A stretch of 64,000 nt of DNA from Phycisphaerae bacterium (GTDB taxonomy: Bacteria; Planctomycetota; Phycisphaerae; Sedimentisphaerales; Anaerohalosphaeraceae). Shown one piece after another: positions 19,903 to 28,752 of this stretch (position 1 is the first letter of the stretch; each line of letters starts with the position of its first letter). The position numbers and the translations under genes are program-made. Under the pieces are notes generated by a model. It had not been told where the DNA came from and ran no database searches. It saw nothing but the letters and a program-made list of their open reading frames with translations. Location: positions 41,916 through 105,915 of the forward strand of contig JAOUFG010000001.1 in the NCBI GenBank assembly GCA_029858345.1, given 5' to 3'.

Positions 19903-20592
19903 ATGAAAAAGGCACAACTCATTCTAATCGTGTTGGCGGGCCTGCTCAGCTTCGCCAGTACCTTTACCGTAAGCTGGGTCATTAAAAAAAACAAATCCAT
20001 TACGGCCGCCGCGCAACAGGCCAAACAAGCTGATTCCCAACAGACGGGATCCGAATCGCAGAGGGATTTCTTTGACACTATGTCGATGACCCCAACTGCG
20101 GCCAATCTGGACGAAGCGGGACTGAGCGAGCGCGAACTGCAGAGTCTGATCTACGATATTCGAAGCAAGCTCAAAGAGCATCGAGACCGCCAGAAAGCGA
20201 TGGACGCAGAAGCCGAACGCATTGAGATCTCCCGTCAGTCCCTCCAAGAGGATATCGACCGGCTCAACGAGCTCCAAAACAAGCTCAATCTGACTCTTGT
20301 GGAGATTCATCAAAAAGAAACGGCCCTCAAGAACACAATGACCGAAATCGACGCCCTTGAAAAAGACAACTTTCAGCGTCTGGCCAGTACATATGAAAAG
20401 ATGGATGCCACACAGGCCGGACGCATTATGACCACAATGGCCACCGGCAATCAACTTAAGGATTCCGTTAAGATTCTCTATTATATGAATGAACGCATGG
20501 CCGGCAAATTGCTCTCCGAGATCGCCGCTAATCAGCCGGAACTGGCCTCCGTAATGTGTGCGCATTTAAAACATGTCAAAGAAATGAACTAA
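19903..20592 (+). CDS. motE: MotE-like flagellar protein (MgtE N-domain-like C-terminus)
   Basis: TM plus coiled coil plus YEKMDATQAGRIMTTMATGNQLKDSVKILYYMNERMAGKLLSEIA. Confidence 0.7.
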   Translation: MKKAQLILIVLAGLLSFASTFTVSWVIKKNKSITAAAQQAKQADSQQTGSESQRDFFDTMSMTPTAANLDEAGLSERELQSLIYDIRSKLKEHRDRQKAMDAEAERIEISRQSLQEDIDRLNELQNKLNLTLVEIHQKETALKNTMTEIDALEKDNFQRLASTYEKMDATQAGRIMTTMATGNQLKDSVKILYYMNERMAGKLLSEIAANQPELASVMCAHLKHVKEMN

Positions 20593-20657
20593 AATGAAAA
20601 AAGCTGATCCCAAAGGATCATAAACAACAAACAGATGCTTCTGTTGGAAAGTAATAA

Positions 20658-21428
20658 ATGGACATAGCAACGATTATCGGGTTGTTCGTCGGAATGGCAA
20701 TCATCGCCGGGACCATTGTCGCCGGCGGCGGCGCTATGGTCTTTTTCCATATTCCGTCAATGTGCATTGTTCTGGGCGGGACACTGTGTTCGGTTTTGAT
20801 CCATTTTTCAATGGGGCAGTTTTTAGCCATTTTTAAAATCATAAAAAAAACGTTTCAGGTCAAACTCCCCGGTCCCAGCGAAATTATCCAGCAAATGGTC
20901 AATTTTGCCACGATCAGCCGGCGAGATGGCGCCTTGGCGCTGGAAGAGCAGATGCGCCGGGTCAGTTACGGTTTTATCAGCAAAGGACTGCAATTGCTGG
21001 TGGACGGCCAGGACGAAGAGAGCATTCGCGAGATATTGTCGCTGGAGGTTCAGTATCTCCAGGAGCGGCACTCCGCCGGAAAAAAGATTCTCGAATTCAT
21101 GGGAACCTCGGCGCCGGCATTCGGAATGATCGGAACCCTGATCGGCCTGGTACAGATGCTGCAAAATCTCGACAACCCCGAGCAGATTGGGTCGGGGATG
21201 GCCGTGGCTTTATTGACAACCTTCTACGGCGCGTGTCTGGCCAACCTGGTCTTTATTCCGCTGGCCGGAAAGCTCAGCGTTTATTCCAAAACTGAACGGC
21301 TCGCCATGGAAATGACGATTGAAGGCATCTGTACCATCAGTCAGGGAGGAAGCCCCTCAATGGTGCGCGAAAGAATACAGTCATTCGTCTCACCCGTCCA
21401 CCGGGAAGAAGTCAAGGCAACGCTCTGA
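20658..21428 (+). CDS. motA: Flagellar motor stator protein MotA
   Basis: APAFGMIGTLIGLVQMLQNLDNPEQIGSGMAVALLTTFYGACLANLVFIPLAGKL. Confidence 0.95.
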   Translation: MDIATIIGLFVGMAIIAGTIVAGGGAMVFFHIPSMCIVLGGTLCSVLIHFSMGQFLAIFKIIKKTFQVKLPGPSEIIQQMVNFATISRRDGALALEEQMRRVSYGFISKGLQLLVDGQDEESIREILSLEVQYLQERHSAGKKILEFMGTSAPAFGMIGTLIGLVQMLQNLDNPEQIGSGMAVALLTTFYGACLANLVFIPLAGKLSVYSKTERLAMEMTIEGICTISQGGSPSMVRERIQSFVSPVHREEVKATL

Positions 21429-22090
21429 TGTCGACAGGGAAAAGGAATATTTCGATTGAGGAGGAAGAGCCCGGCGGCGCTCCGGAATGGATGGTCACGT
21501 TCAGCGACTGCATGACCCTTCTGCTGACGTTTTTTGTCCTGCTGTTGAGTTTTTCCTCATTTAACGAACAAACACTTCCGGCGTTGGGGCAATCGTTCGC
21601 CAAAGCCTTCCCATCGATCAACCAGTCCGGAAAAAACAAACAAGATTCAATGTACGAAAAACAATCATCCAAGCAGGAAGTCAAACAGACAGAAGGAGCT
21701 GAAGCTCCCTCAAACGCCGTGGAACAGACGACGAATTTCATGAAAGAGAAAAAACCCCTCGACTTTCGGGACTTGAAGGTCTTCACTATCGAATCCAACG
21801 ATTTTTTCTGGGGGCAGGGATACGCAATCTCCAAAGGCGGGAGCGAGGTTCTTAATTCCCTGGCCAGCTACTTAAAACACCGGCCGGGACGCATTGTCAT
21901 CAGTGAAAATGGCCCGGATGGAAAGATGTCGCTGGGCCTGCAACGCAGTCTTGCCGTCATGGACTACCTGACAACCCAGCACGCTCTTGACAGGGCCCGG
22001 TTCAATATCAGTTGCGCCACTACCATGCGGCAACCGCCCCGCAAACGGCAACTGGAAATTACATTGCTGGACAGGAGTATTTACGAATGA
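21428..22090 (+). CDS. motB: MotB-like stator protein 1
   Basis: N-terminal APEWMVTFSDCMTLLLTFFVLLLSFSS; overlaps motA stop. Confidence 0.82.
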   Translation: MSTGKRNISIEEEEPGGAPEWMVTFSDCMTLLLTFFVLLLSFSSFNEQTLPALGQSFAKAFPSINQSGKNKQDSMYEKQSSKQEVKQTEGAEAPSNAVEQTTNFMKEKKPLDFRDLKVFTIESNDFFWGQGYAISKGGSEVLNSLASYLKHRPGRIVISENGPDGKMSLGLQRSLAVMDYLTTQHALDRARFNISCATTMRQPPRKRQLEITLLDRSIYE

Positions 22091-22818
22091 GCATAAAACC
22101 GGAGGAATCGAAATCACACGTCCCGTCTTATTTCGTTACATATTCGGATATGATCACACTGCTGTTGACCTTTTTCGTGATGCTGTTAAGCTTAGCCAGC
22201 ACTCAGGTTGAAGAACACAAATTTATGGCCGGCAATCATTCATTTAAAACAGCCATCGCCGATTTTGGTCTGTCCGGTTTTCTCATCAATCAAAACAGCG
22301 GACCGGAACTGGATCATCCCAAGCCAAAATACCGAATCGATGAGGGGCGGGATGAAGAAAATGACCGATCGATTGATGCGGAAACCGAAATGGTCCGGCG
22401 TGCCCTGCTGGACGTTGAACGCATGATGAAAATATCCCCCTCTCACATCTGCGGAATGGACAAGACCTTTCTGCAGTCGGGTATTGAATTTCAGCCGGGC
22501 AGTTGGGACATCGACGCCGACGACCGGAAAAAAATCGCCACGATGTGCGAACAACTCAAGGCCGATTACGTCCACCAGGAACCGATCCTCTATGTCTTGG
22601 GACTGGCCGCGGACGCCAAAAATGACAAACAGCAGTGGATTGTCTCCTCACAGCGTGCCAAAACGGTTGCCGATGCCATCCGCACACAAATCCCCGAAAA
22701 CCTGAAATGGCCCGTTTACTGTTGGGGGGCCGCAAACGGAGGGGAATGGGTCGGCCGCAACGGTCAAACGACAATGAACAACCACATTCTGATTGCCGTC
22801 TTAACCGAAACCAAATAG
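22087..22818 (+). CDS. motB: MotB-like stator protein 2
   Basis: N-terminal VPSYFVTYSDMITLLLTFFVMLLSLAST; OmpA-like segment (SSQRAKTVADAI). Start 22087 overlaps preceding stop (ATGA). Confidence 0.78.
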   Translation: MSIKPEESKSHVPSYFVTYSDMITLLLTFFVMLLSLASTQVEEHKFMAGNHSFKTAIADFGLSGFLINQNSGPELDHPKPKYRIDEGRDEENDRSIDAETEMVRRALLDVERMMKISPSHICGMDKTFLQSGIEFQPGSWDIDADDRKKIATMCEQLKADYVHQEPILYVLGLAADAKNDKQQWIVSSQRAKTVADAIRTQIPENLKWPVYCWGAANGGEWVGRNGQTTMNNHILIAVLTETK

Positions 22819-22989
22819 AACCAGATAATCCCGCTGTTAAACATTTCAACGGCGCCGGTAAGTAAATTGAACGATGCCGACAGCGGAAACCCTGCGCACG
22901 GACTCCAAAACGCATTTATCTCCTTTCGGCACAGTATTTGCACATACCTCATACACATAAGTTTAGTGTTTTTCGGAAAGACCCGGACT

Positions 22990-23457
22990 ATGAAAAAACG
23001 CATTGCACTCCTGTCAGGGCTGTTGCTGGTCAGTATTGTCGGACAACTCCTGTTGCGGCCGTGCTTAGGCAGTGAAACACGAAATGACGACCTGGCAACT
23101 TTGCCGGATCAGCCGAAAACGCCTGCGCTGATGGACACCAAAGATCTCTTTGAGGCAGAGGAAGAGGATTTCAAATCCGGGGACTTGCAAGGTGATCTTT
23201 ATAAGCAACTGGCAAAGATGATCGCATTTGTGGCGATAATCGGGGCGGGAGTCTGGTTTTACTGTAAAAAATTCTCAGGACGATGGAACCCGGCAAAAGG
23301 TAAAAATATCATCATAACGGAAACCGTCAATCTGGGCCCGCGAAAACACTTGCATATCGTCCAACTCGGCGCCAAACAATACCTGCTCAGCAGCACCCCT
23401 GACAGCATTCGATTATTGGCCGATGTCACCGAGTCGCTGGAGCACAGCCATGAATAA
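22990..23457 (+). CDS. fliO: Flagellar biosynthesis protein FliO
   Basis: Signal segment, TM and FliO core (ITETVNLGPRKHLHIVQLGAKQYLLSSTPDSIRLLADV); precedes fliP. Confidence 0.82.
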   Translation: MKKRIALLSGLLLVSIVGQLLLRPCLGSETRNDDLATLPDQPKTPALMDTKDLFEAEEEDFKSGDLQGDLYKQLAKMIAFVAIIGAGVWFYCKKFSGRWNPAKGKNIIITETVNLGPRKHLHIVQLGAKQYLLSSTPDSIRLLADVTESLEHSHE

Positions 23458-24259
23458 AACAACAAAAATATCCGCATTCCTGGTTATGGGCGGTTTGTTT
23501 TTTCTATCAATCCTGACAACTGCCGCATTCGCCCAAGACGAACCGGCCGGGACGAATACAATGCCCTCGGTACCGGACATTCTCCGGGTTGTGGACAAGG
23601 CCACCAGCGACACCGATACCCAGCAGCCCAACGACTGGAACACCCCTGTCAAACTGGTCGTGCTGTTTACCCTGCTGGCACTGCTGCCGAGCTTGATCGC
23701 GATGACGACGTCCTTTACACGGATCGTCATTGTCCTGGGCTTTGTGCGAAGGGCGCTGAGTACCCAGAATATCCCGCCGAATACGGCAATCCTCGGATTG
23801 GCAATCTTTCTGACACTCTATACCATGGCGCCCACGTTTTATCAAATCAACGAACAGGCGATACAGCCCTATCTGGACGATCAGATCCAGATGCAGGAAA
23901 GCATTGAGCAATCCACACAGATTCTGAAAGAGTTTATGGTCCGGCAGACACGAAAAAACGACCTGGCGCTGTTCGTCAAAATGGCCAAGGTCCCCGTGCC
24001 TGAGAAAGTCACCGACTTGGGGCTGCATATTGTCACACCGGCCTTCATCATTAGCGAATTCCGAACCGCTTTTGAAATCGGATGCCTGATGTTCATTCCC
24101 TTTTTGCTGTTGGATTTGGTCATCGCCAGCGTACTGCTCAGTGCGGGGATGATGATGCTGCCGCCGGTGATGATCTCGCTGCCGTTTAAGCTGATCCTGT
24201 TCATCCTTGTGGACGGTTGGGGGATTCTGTCGCAGGGGCTCAGTCTAAGTTTCAAATGA
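23450..24259 (+). CDS. fliP: Flagellar export apparatus protein FliP
   Basis: LLALLPSLIAMTTSFTRIVIVLGFVRRALSTQNIPPNTAILGLAIFLT... Confidence 0.97.
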   Translation: MNKTTKISAFLVMGGLFFLSILTTAAFAQDEPAGTNTMPSVPDILRVVDKATSDTDTQQPNDWNTPVKLVVLFTLLALLPSLIAMTTSFTRIVIVLGFVRRALSTQNIPPNTAILGLAIFLTLYTMAPTFYQINEQAIQPYLDDQIQMQESIEQSTQILKEFMVRQTRKNDLALFVKMAKVPVPEKVTDLGLHIVTPAFIISEFRTAFEIGCLMFIPFLLLDLVIASVLLSAGMMMLPPVMISLPFKLILFILVDGWGILSQGLSLSFK

Positions 24260-24292
24260 AATACAGTACATTGAACTAAAGAGGGCAAAATA

Positions 24293-24562
24293 ATGGATGT
24301 AGATTATATTATTTATCTCGGTCGGCACACAATGGAAACGGCGCTTCTCATCGCAGCACCCATCCTGATCGTATGCATGGCTTCCGGAATCATTGTTTCG
24401 CTGTTTCAGACCGTCACCCAAATCCGCGATATGACCCTGACAATGGCCCCCAAACTCGTAGGTGCCGGCCTGACGATATTGATTTTCGGAAACTGGATGC
24501 TGCAGGTGCTAATCCGGTTTACAACAGAAATCTTTTCGCAGGTCCAGTCCTACGGACAGTAA
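24293..24562 (+). CDS. fliQ: Flagellar export apparatus protein FliQ
   Basis: 89 aa; SLFQTVTQIRDMTLTMAPKLVGAGLTILIFGNWML. Confidence 0.95.
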   Translation: MDVDYIIYLGRHTMETALLIAAPILIVCMASGIIVSLFQTVTQIRDMTLTMAPKLVGAGLTILIFGNWMLQVLIRFTTEIFSQVQSYGQ

Positions 24563-24568
24563 CGGTCG

Positions 24569-25321
24569 ATGGAATTTCTCACCGGTAAAATGCTTGGCTT
24601 TGTGCTGATCCTGACACGGATTGGCGCTTTTTTTTCATCTTCACCGCTGTTTAGCTGGCAAGCGATCCCGGTTCGAAGCAAAGTCATCATGGCCCTGCTG
24701 ATCAGTGCGTTCTTTGCGGCAATCACCCCCTGTCAATTCACATCCGAAAATATGGCATTGATTGAAGTTATCCTGCTGATCGCCAATGAGTTCCTGTACG
24801 GACTGGCAATGGGCCTTGTCGCCTATTGCCTTTTCGCCGTCGTGCGTGTTTCCGGACAGATCATCGCACGGCAAATGGGGCTGACGATGGCCAATATTCT
24901 CGACCCGTTCAGCGGCGAACAAGGCCAGCCGCTCGGCATGTTGCTGGAAATCATCTTTATCTTTTTATTGTTTGCAACAGGCAGTCATCATCTTCTCATT
25001 CAGGTTCTCAGCCGCAGCTTCCAGGCGTTTGAGCCGGGACTCACGCCTGACGCCAAGGTGCTGGTCACAAGTGTTCTGAAAGCCAGTTCGTCCCTGCTGA
25101 TGCTGGCTCTGCAGATGTCCGCCCCGCTGCTGGCAGCGTTTTTGCTCTTGATGGTCGTACTGGCCTTTATGGCCCGCGTCGCACCGGAAGCCAATATCCT
25201 GTTTCTCAGTATGCCGTTGCGAGTCGGGTTGGGATTGGCAATGCTCGCCGTGTTTATCCCGTTTTTAACCAATTTCATCACCACATTTACGACTTGGCTA
25301 AACCGCTTAATTCCCCTATAA
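24569..25321 (+). CDS. fliR: Flagellar export apparatus protein FliR
   Basis: FliR/SpaR family pattern; fliQ-fliR-flhB order. Confidence 0.94.
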   Translation: MEFLTGKMLGFVLILTRIGAFFSSSPLFSWQAIPVRSKVIMALLISAFFAAITPCQFTSENMALIEVILLIANEFLYGLAMGLVAYCLFAVVRVSGQIIARQMGLTMANILDPFSGEQGQPLGMLLEIIFIFLLFATGSHHLLIQVLSRSFQAFEPGLTPDAKVLVTSVLKASSSLLMLALQMSAPLLAAFLLLMVVLAFMARVAPEANILFLSMPLRVGLGLAMLAVFIPFLTNFITTFTTWLNRLIPL

Positions 25322-25330
25322 GGAATATCG

Positions 25331-26389
25331 ATGCCCGCCAATGATAACAAAACTGAACAACCGACGCCGCGGCGGATAGAAAAAGCCCGTGAGGAGGGCC
25401 AGGTCCCGCAGAGCCAGGAAATGCTCTCCGCGGCGACACTGCTTGCATTGGTCGGTTCGACGGCGCTGCTGGGCCCGTGGTTTGTCAAGTGGAGCCAGAA
25501 TCAGATTCGCGACGGCCTGTCCTGTCAGACCGCGGTGCTGGAAAACAGCCAGGCATTTAACGCCTTTATTAACCAGAAAATCATCGACGTCCTCCTGGTC
25601 ATCAGTCCCTTTTTGCTTGTCCTGATGGTCGCCAGTATCGGGGCGAATGTTCTGGTCAGCGGCCTGAATTTCTCCACAAAGGCCCTGAAACTCAAAACCG
25701 AACAACTGAACCCCATGACCGGGCTGAAAAATCTCTTTTCCGGCGAAAATCTGGTCAAGCTGCTGTTTTCGATTCTCAAATTGATTCTCATCGGAACGAT
25801 TGTCTGGATTTATTTGAGAAAGAGGATTCCGACATTGGCCCATTTGCAATGGACACCAGCCGGCAGTCTGCTCGGCGAGATCGGCGGGCTGATTTTGGGG
25901 GTCGTCCTGCAGATCACCTTGGGGCTGGCCGTCATTGGCATCGGCGACTGGCTGTATCACAGATGGAAACATACAGAACGATTGAAGATGAGCAAGCAGG
26001 AGGTCAAGGACGAACACCGCGACACCGAAGGGGCGCCGGAAATCAAATCCAAGATCCGGCAAAAACAATATCAGGCCGCCATGCAGCGAATGCTGCAGGA
26101 TGTGCCCAAGGCCAACGTCGTACTGGTCAACCCGACCCATGTCGCCGTGGCGCTGCGCTATGAGCCGAAAACCATGCAAACGCCCATCGTCGTCGCCAAG
26201 GGCGGCGATCATATGTGTGAAAAGATCAAGGAGATTGCACGCTTCAACGGCGTCCCGATTATCCGCCGGCCCGCGCTGGCCCGCGAACTCCACGCCACCG
26301 TCAAACTGGGCGAGCCCATCCCGGAAAAACTCTTCACCGCCGTCGCCGAAGTCCTCGCCCTGCTCTACCGCATCCGCCACAGGGGCTAA
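25331..26389 (+). CDS. flhB: Flagellar export switch protein FlhB
   Basis: KTEQPTPRRIEKAREEGQVPQSQE; autocleavage motif VNPTHVAVALRY (NPTH). Confidence 0.97.
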   Translation: MPANDNKTEQPTPRRIEKAREEGQVPQSQEMLSAATLLALVGSTALLGPWFVKWSQNQIRDGLSCQTAVLENSQAFNAFINQKIIDVLLVISPFLLVLMVASIGANVLVSGLNFSTKALKLKTEQLNPMTGLKNLFSGENLVKLLFSILKLILIGTIVWIYLRKRIPTLAHLQWTPAGSLLGEIGGLILGVVLQITLGLAVIGIGDWLYHRWKHTERLKMSKQEVKDEHRDTEGAPEIKSKIRQKQYQAAMQRMLQDVPKANVVLVNPTHVAVALRYEPKTMQTPIVVAKGGDHMCEKIKEIARFNGVPIIRRPALARELHATVKLGEPIPEKLFTAVAEVLALLYRIRHRG

Positions 26390-26418
26390 TGCGGCCAAAG
26401 CTTCGAAACGGAATTTAC

Positions 26419-26456
26419 TGTTTTCTGCGTTTTCAGCATCGAAAAAACAGGTTTTT
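26419..26456 (+). terminator. Possible intrinsic terminator after flhB
   Basis: Inverted repeat CTGTTTT...AAAACAG (26419-26425/26444-26450) followed by GTTTTTCTT. Confidence 0.4.
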
Positions 26457-26499
26457 CTTGCCTAATCCGGAACACTGTCTATAATCGCCCAAAAGGAAC

Positions 26500-26588
26500 C
26501 TATTATAGTGATCGCGATTGAAAATCCCCGTTGGGTCGCGGCCATGGTGGGTCGTCCCGATACATCGGGATACTACCCTGAAGGGTAT
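26500..26588 (+). repeat. Dispersed repeat, type 2 copy a, just upstream of hisF-like gene, ending TACCCTGAAGGGTAT
   Basis: Similar to reverse complement of about 36705-36790 (TATAGTGATCGCGATTGAAAATCCCCGTTGGGTCGCG...). Confidence 0.75.
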
Positions 26589-26599
26589 AGAAAGGAAAA

Positions 26600-27367
26600 A
26601 TGAAAATGGATAAACAGATCAGTATCATGCCCTGCCTTGACATGCAAAATGGCCGGGTCGTTAAAGGGGTTCATTTTGTCGACATTCGTGATGCGGGCGA
26701 TCCCGTGGAGTGCGCGAAGGCCTATTGCGCCGCTGGTGCCGACGAGCTGGCGCTTCTGGATATCACCGCAACCGTTGAAAACCGGCCCACGATGCTCGAG
26801 GTGGTCAGCAATGTCGCTGAGGTTACGACCATTCCCTTTACTGTCGGAGGGGGCATTTCTGATGTCGCTTCGGCAGCAGCGGTTTTAAACGCAGGAGCCG
26901 ACAAGATATCAACCAGCAGCGCCGCCTTTCGCAAGCCCGAGATCATCAAAGACATGGTCGCCGAATTCGGCCCGGAAAAGGTGACCGTGGCGATTGATGT
27001 GGATGTGAATGAATCAATGCCGTCCGGCTATGAAGTCTATATTGACGGCGGCCGAACACCGACGGGGGCTGATGCCATCGAGTGGGCCAAAAAAGTCGAT
27101 GGCTTTGGGATTCCGGTCATACTGCCAACCAGCAAGGCCGGAGATGGCGCCCGGACGGGATACGATCTTCCCGTGATCAGGGCGATGGCCGCTGCCTGTT
27201 CGGCCCGGATCGTCGCCTCAGGAGGCGCCGGAAAAATGGAAGATTTCTATGACGCGGTGCAGGCCGGGGCAACAATTCTGCTCGCCGCATCCGTCTTTCA
27301 TTTCCACATGATTGATATACCCCAGTTAAAAAACTACCTGCGGGATAAGGGCTTAAACGTCAAGTAA
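26600..27367 (+). CDS. hisF: HisF-like imidazole glycerol phosphate synthase cyclase subunit
   Basis: PCLDMQNGRVVKG, LLDITAT, GGGI, VAIDVDVNES, DGARTGYD, ASGGAGKMEDF, AASVFHF; no hisH nearby. Confidence 0.85.
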   Translation: MKMDKQISIMPCLDMQNGRVVKGVHFVDIRDAGDPVECAKAYCAAGADELALLDITATVENRPTMLEVVSNVAEVTTIPFTVGGGISDVASAAAVLNAGADKISTSSAAFRKPEIIKDMVAEFGPEKVTVAIDVDVNESMPSGYEVYIDGGRTPTGADAIEWAKKVDGFGIPVILPTSKAGDGARTGYDLPVIRAMAAACSARIVASGGAGKMEDFYDAVQAGATILLAASVFHFHMIDIPQLKNYLRDKGLNVK

Positions 27368-27500
27368 AGCATTCGCGTCACGAATTAACAAAGCCGTGAC
27401 AGTGACGGCCTGTCCTGCCGGCCGGTCCGCCATAGCTGGCTTCTGCGTAGCTTTATGCGAAGCAAAATAACGAAGAAGGAAGCTCACAGAGCGAAACAGA

Positions 27501-27612
27501 ATAACTGCTAACTGCTAACTGATAACTGATAACTGCTAACTGCTAACTGATAACTGATAACTGCTAACTGCTAACTGCTAACTGATAACTGATAACTGCT
27601 AACTGATAACTG
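27501..27612. repeat. Heptanucleotide tandem array 1: 16 units of (A/C)TAACTG
   Basis: Read directly: exactly 16 contiguous 7-mers, only position 1 varies. Confidence 0.97.
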
Positions 27613-27818
27613 TCTATCCCATTAATCATTATTCATTTCAAAGCCCCTTCCAATCTCAAAGCCCCATCGGGGCGAAAGAAAAAATCCGCGTGGGCATGGT
27701 CCACCCTACAAGACTGGGGCCGAACACTATTGTGTCTGACCCCTTTTAGTTTTCCTTTCCCCTGTGCTTCCCGCCTCGCAACCCGCAGCACACCATTCTG
27801 AACACCTGCCTTTTAATC

Positions 27819-27930
27819 TACGAACTACGAACTACGAACCACGAACCACGAACCACGAACCACGAACTACGAACTACGAACCACGAACTGCGAACCACGA
27901 ACTATGAACTATGAACTATGAACTACGAAC
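27819..27930. repeat. Heptanucleotide tandem array 2: 16 units of (T/C)ACGAAC with TATGAAC/TGCGAAC variants
   Basis: Read directly: 16 contiguous 7-mers over 112 bp. Confidence 0.97.
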
Positions 27931-28014
27931 TAAAAGAAACCTTGCCAAAATGGATGTACTGCGGTTAGAGCACTTTAATCTTTTCTGTTCGCATTTAGGC
28001 CGTCGTGAGGACAA

Positions 28015-28077
28015 GGTCCACAAGGAAGAGAGCACAGCGATATTGGAATATCGCGAGCATCTCTGACACCGTGGACC
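28015..28077. other. Nested inverted-repeat element (possible structured RNA or repeat)
   Basis: GGTCCAC (28015-28021)/GTGGACC (28071-28077) encloses perfect GCGATATT-GG-AATATCGC (28037-28054). Confidence 0.6.
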
Positions 28078-28300
28078 GAAGCCGCAACAGGCATAAAGCG
28101 AACACGAAAAATTAAATTGCTCTTCCGTACGAGGGCTGCAACGCCCTTCCCTCTGGTCAAAAGCATGAGACCCTCTTTCACGATTGTATTTCCCGTGAAG
28201 AGTTGCAGATCGATCAATTAGAACCCAACCAGTAAAAGAAGACCACAACGGGGACCGCCGATGGCAGCCGCCATTTAAGTAACCGAACATTCAAATTGTC

Positions 28301-28342
28301 CCTCAAGCCTCAAGTCTCAAGTCTCAGGCCTCAGGACTAAGG
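28301..28342. repeat. Short heptanucleotide array 3: CCTCAAG CCTCAAG TCTCAAG TCTCAGG CCTCAGG (ACTAAGG)
   Basis: Read directly: 5-6 degenerate 7-mers. Confidence 0.85.
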
Positions 28343-28510
28343 TAAATGTTAAATCCCGGCGGGGATGGTAGTGTCGACTGGGGTCTGTCGCAAATGAGAC
28401 CCCCGGCCAAGCAAGTGAAGGTCGAACAAAAGGTGTAGGGATCGCGGAAATATCACCCGCATCCCCCGTGGCAAGCCACGTTAAAGATAAAACAAATAAA
28501 CTGTCACCAC

Positions 28511-28633
28511 AAAAAGGGTACATCCGTCTTCGCTCTTCGAGCTACTCCGGACAGGGGTACAACCCGGCTGTCGGCAGAATCCCGATTTATCGGGACAGGC
28601 CGTACCGGTCCCCCTTTTGCTCATGACGATGGC
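28511..28633 (+). repeat. 123-bp direct repeat, copy A
   Basis: Near identical (3 mismatches seen) to 31263-31385; contains CCCGATTTATCGGG hairpin. Confidence 0.95.
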
Positions 28634-28752
28634 GATTAAAATTTTTGGATACTTTTTGTTTTGTTCTTGACTTTTGGGGCAAATTCCAATTAAGAAAAGA
28701 CTGTATTATTTAACCGGTGATTATTGACAGGCGAACTTAAGGAGAGAACAAA

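Noticed and set aside
25316-26398. 360-aa minus-strand ORF opposite flhB
   Set aside because: Antisense shadow of a clear FlhB gene; no recognisable protein features.
27501-27930. Heptamer arrays as a CRISPR array
   Set aside because: Units are contiguous 7-mers with no spacers; no cas genes in the window.
27975-28523. Small ORFs (68-124 aa) around 28.0-28.5 kb
   Set aside because: Overlapping frames across inverted repeats and heptamers; no recognisable protein, so treated as noncoding.
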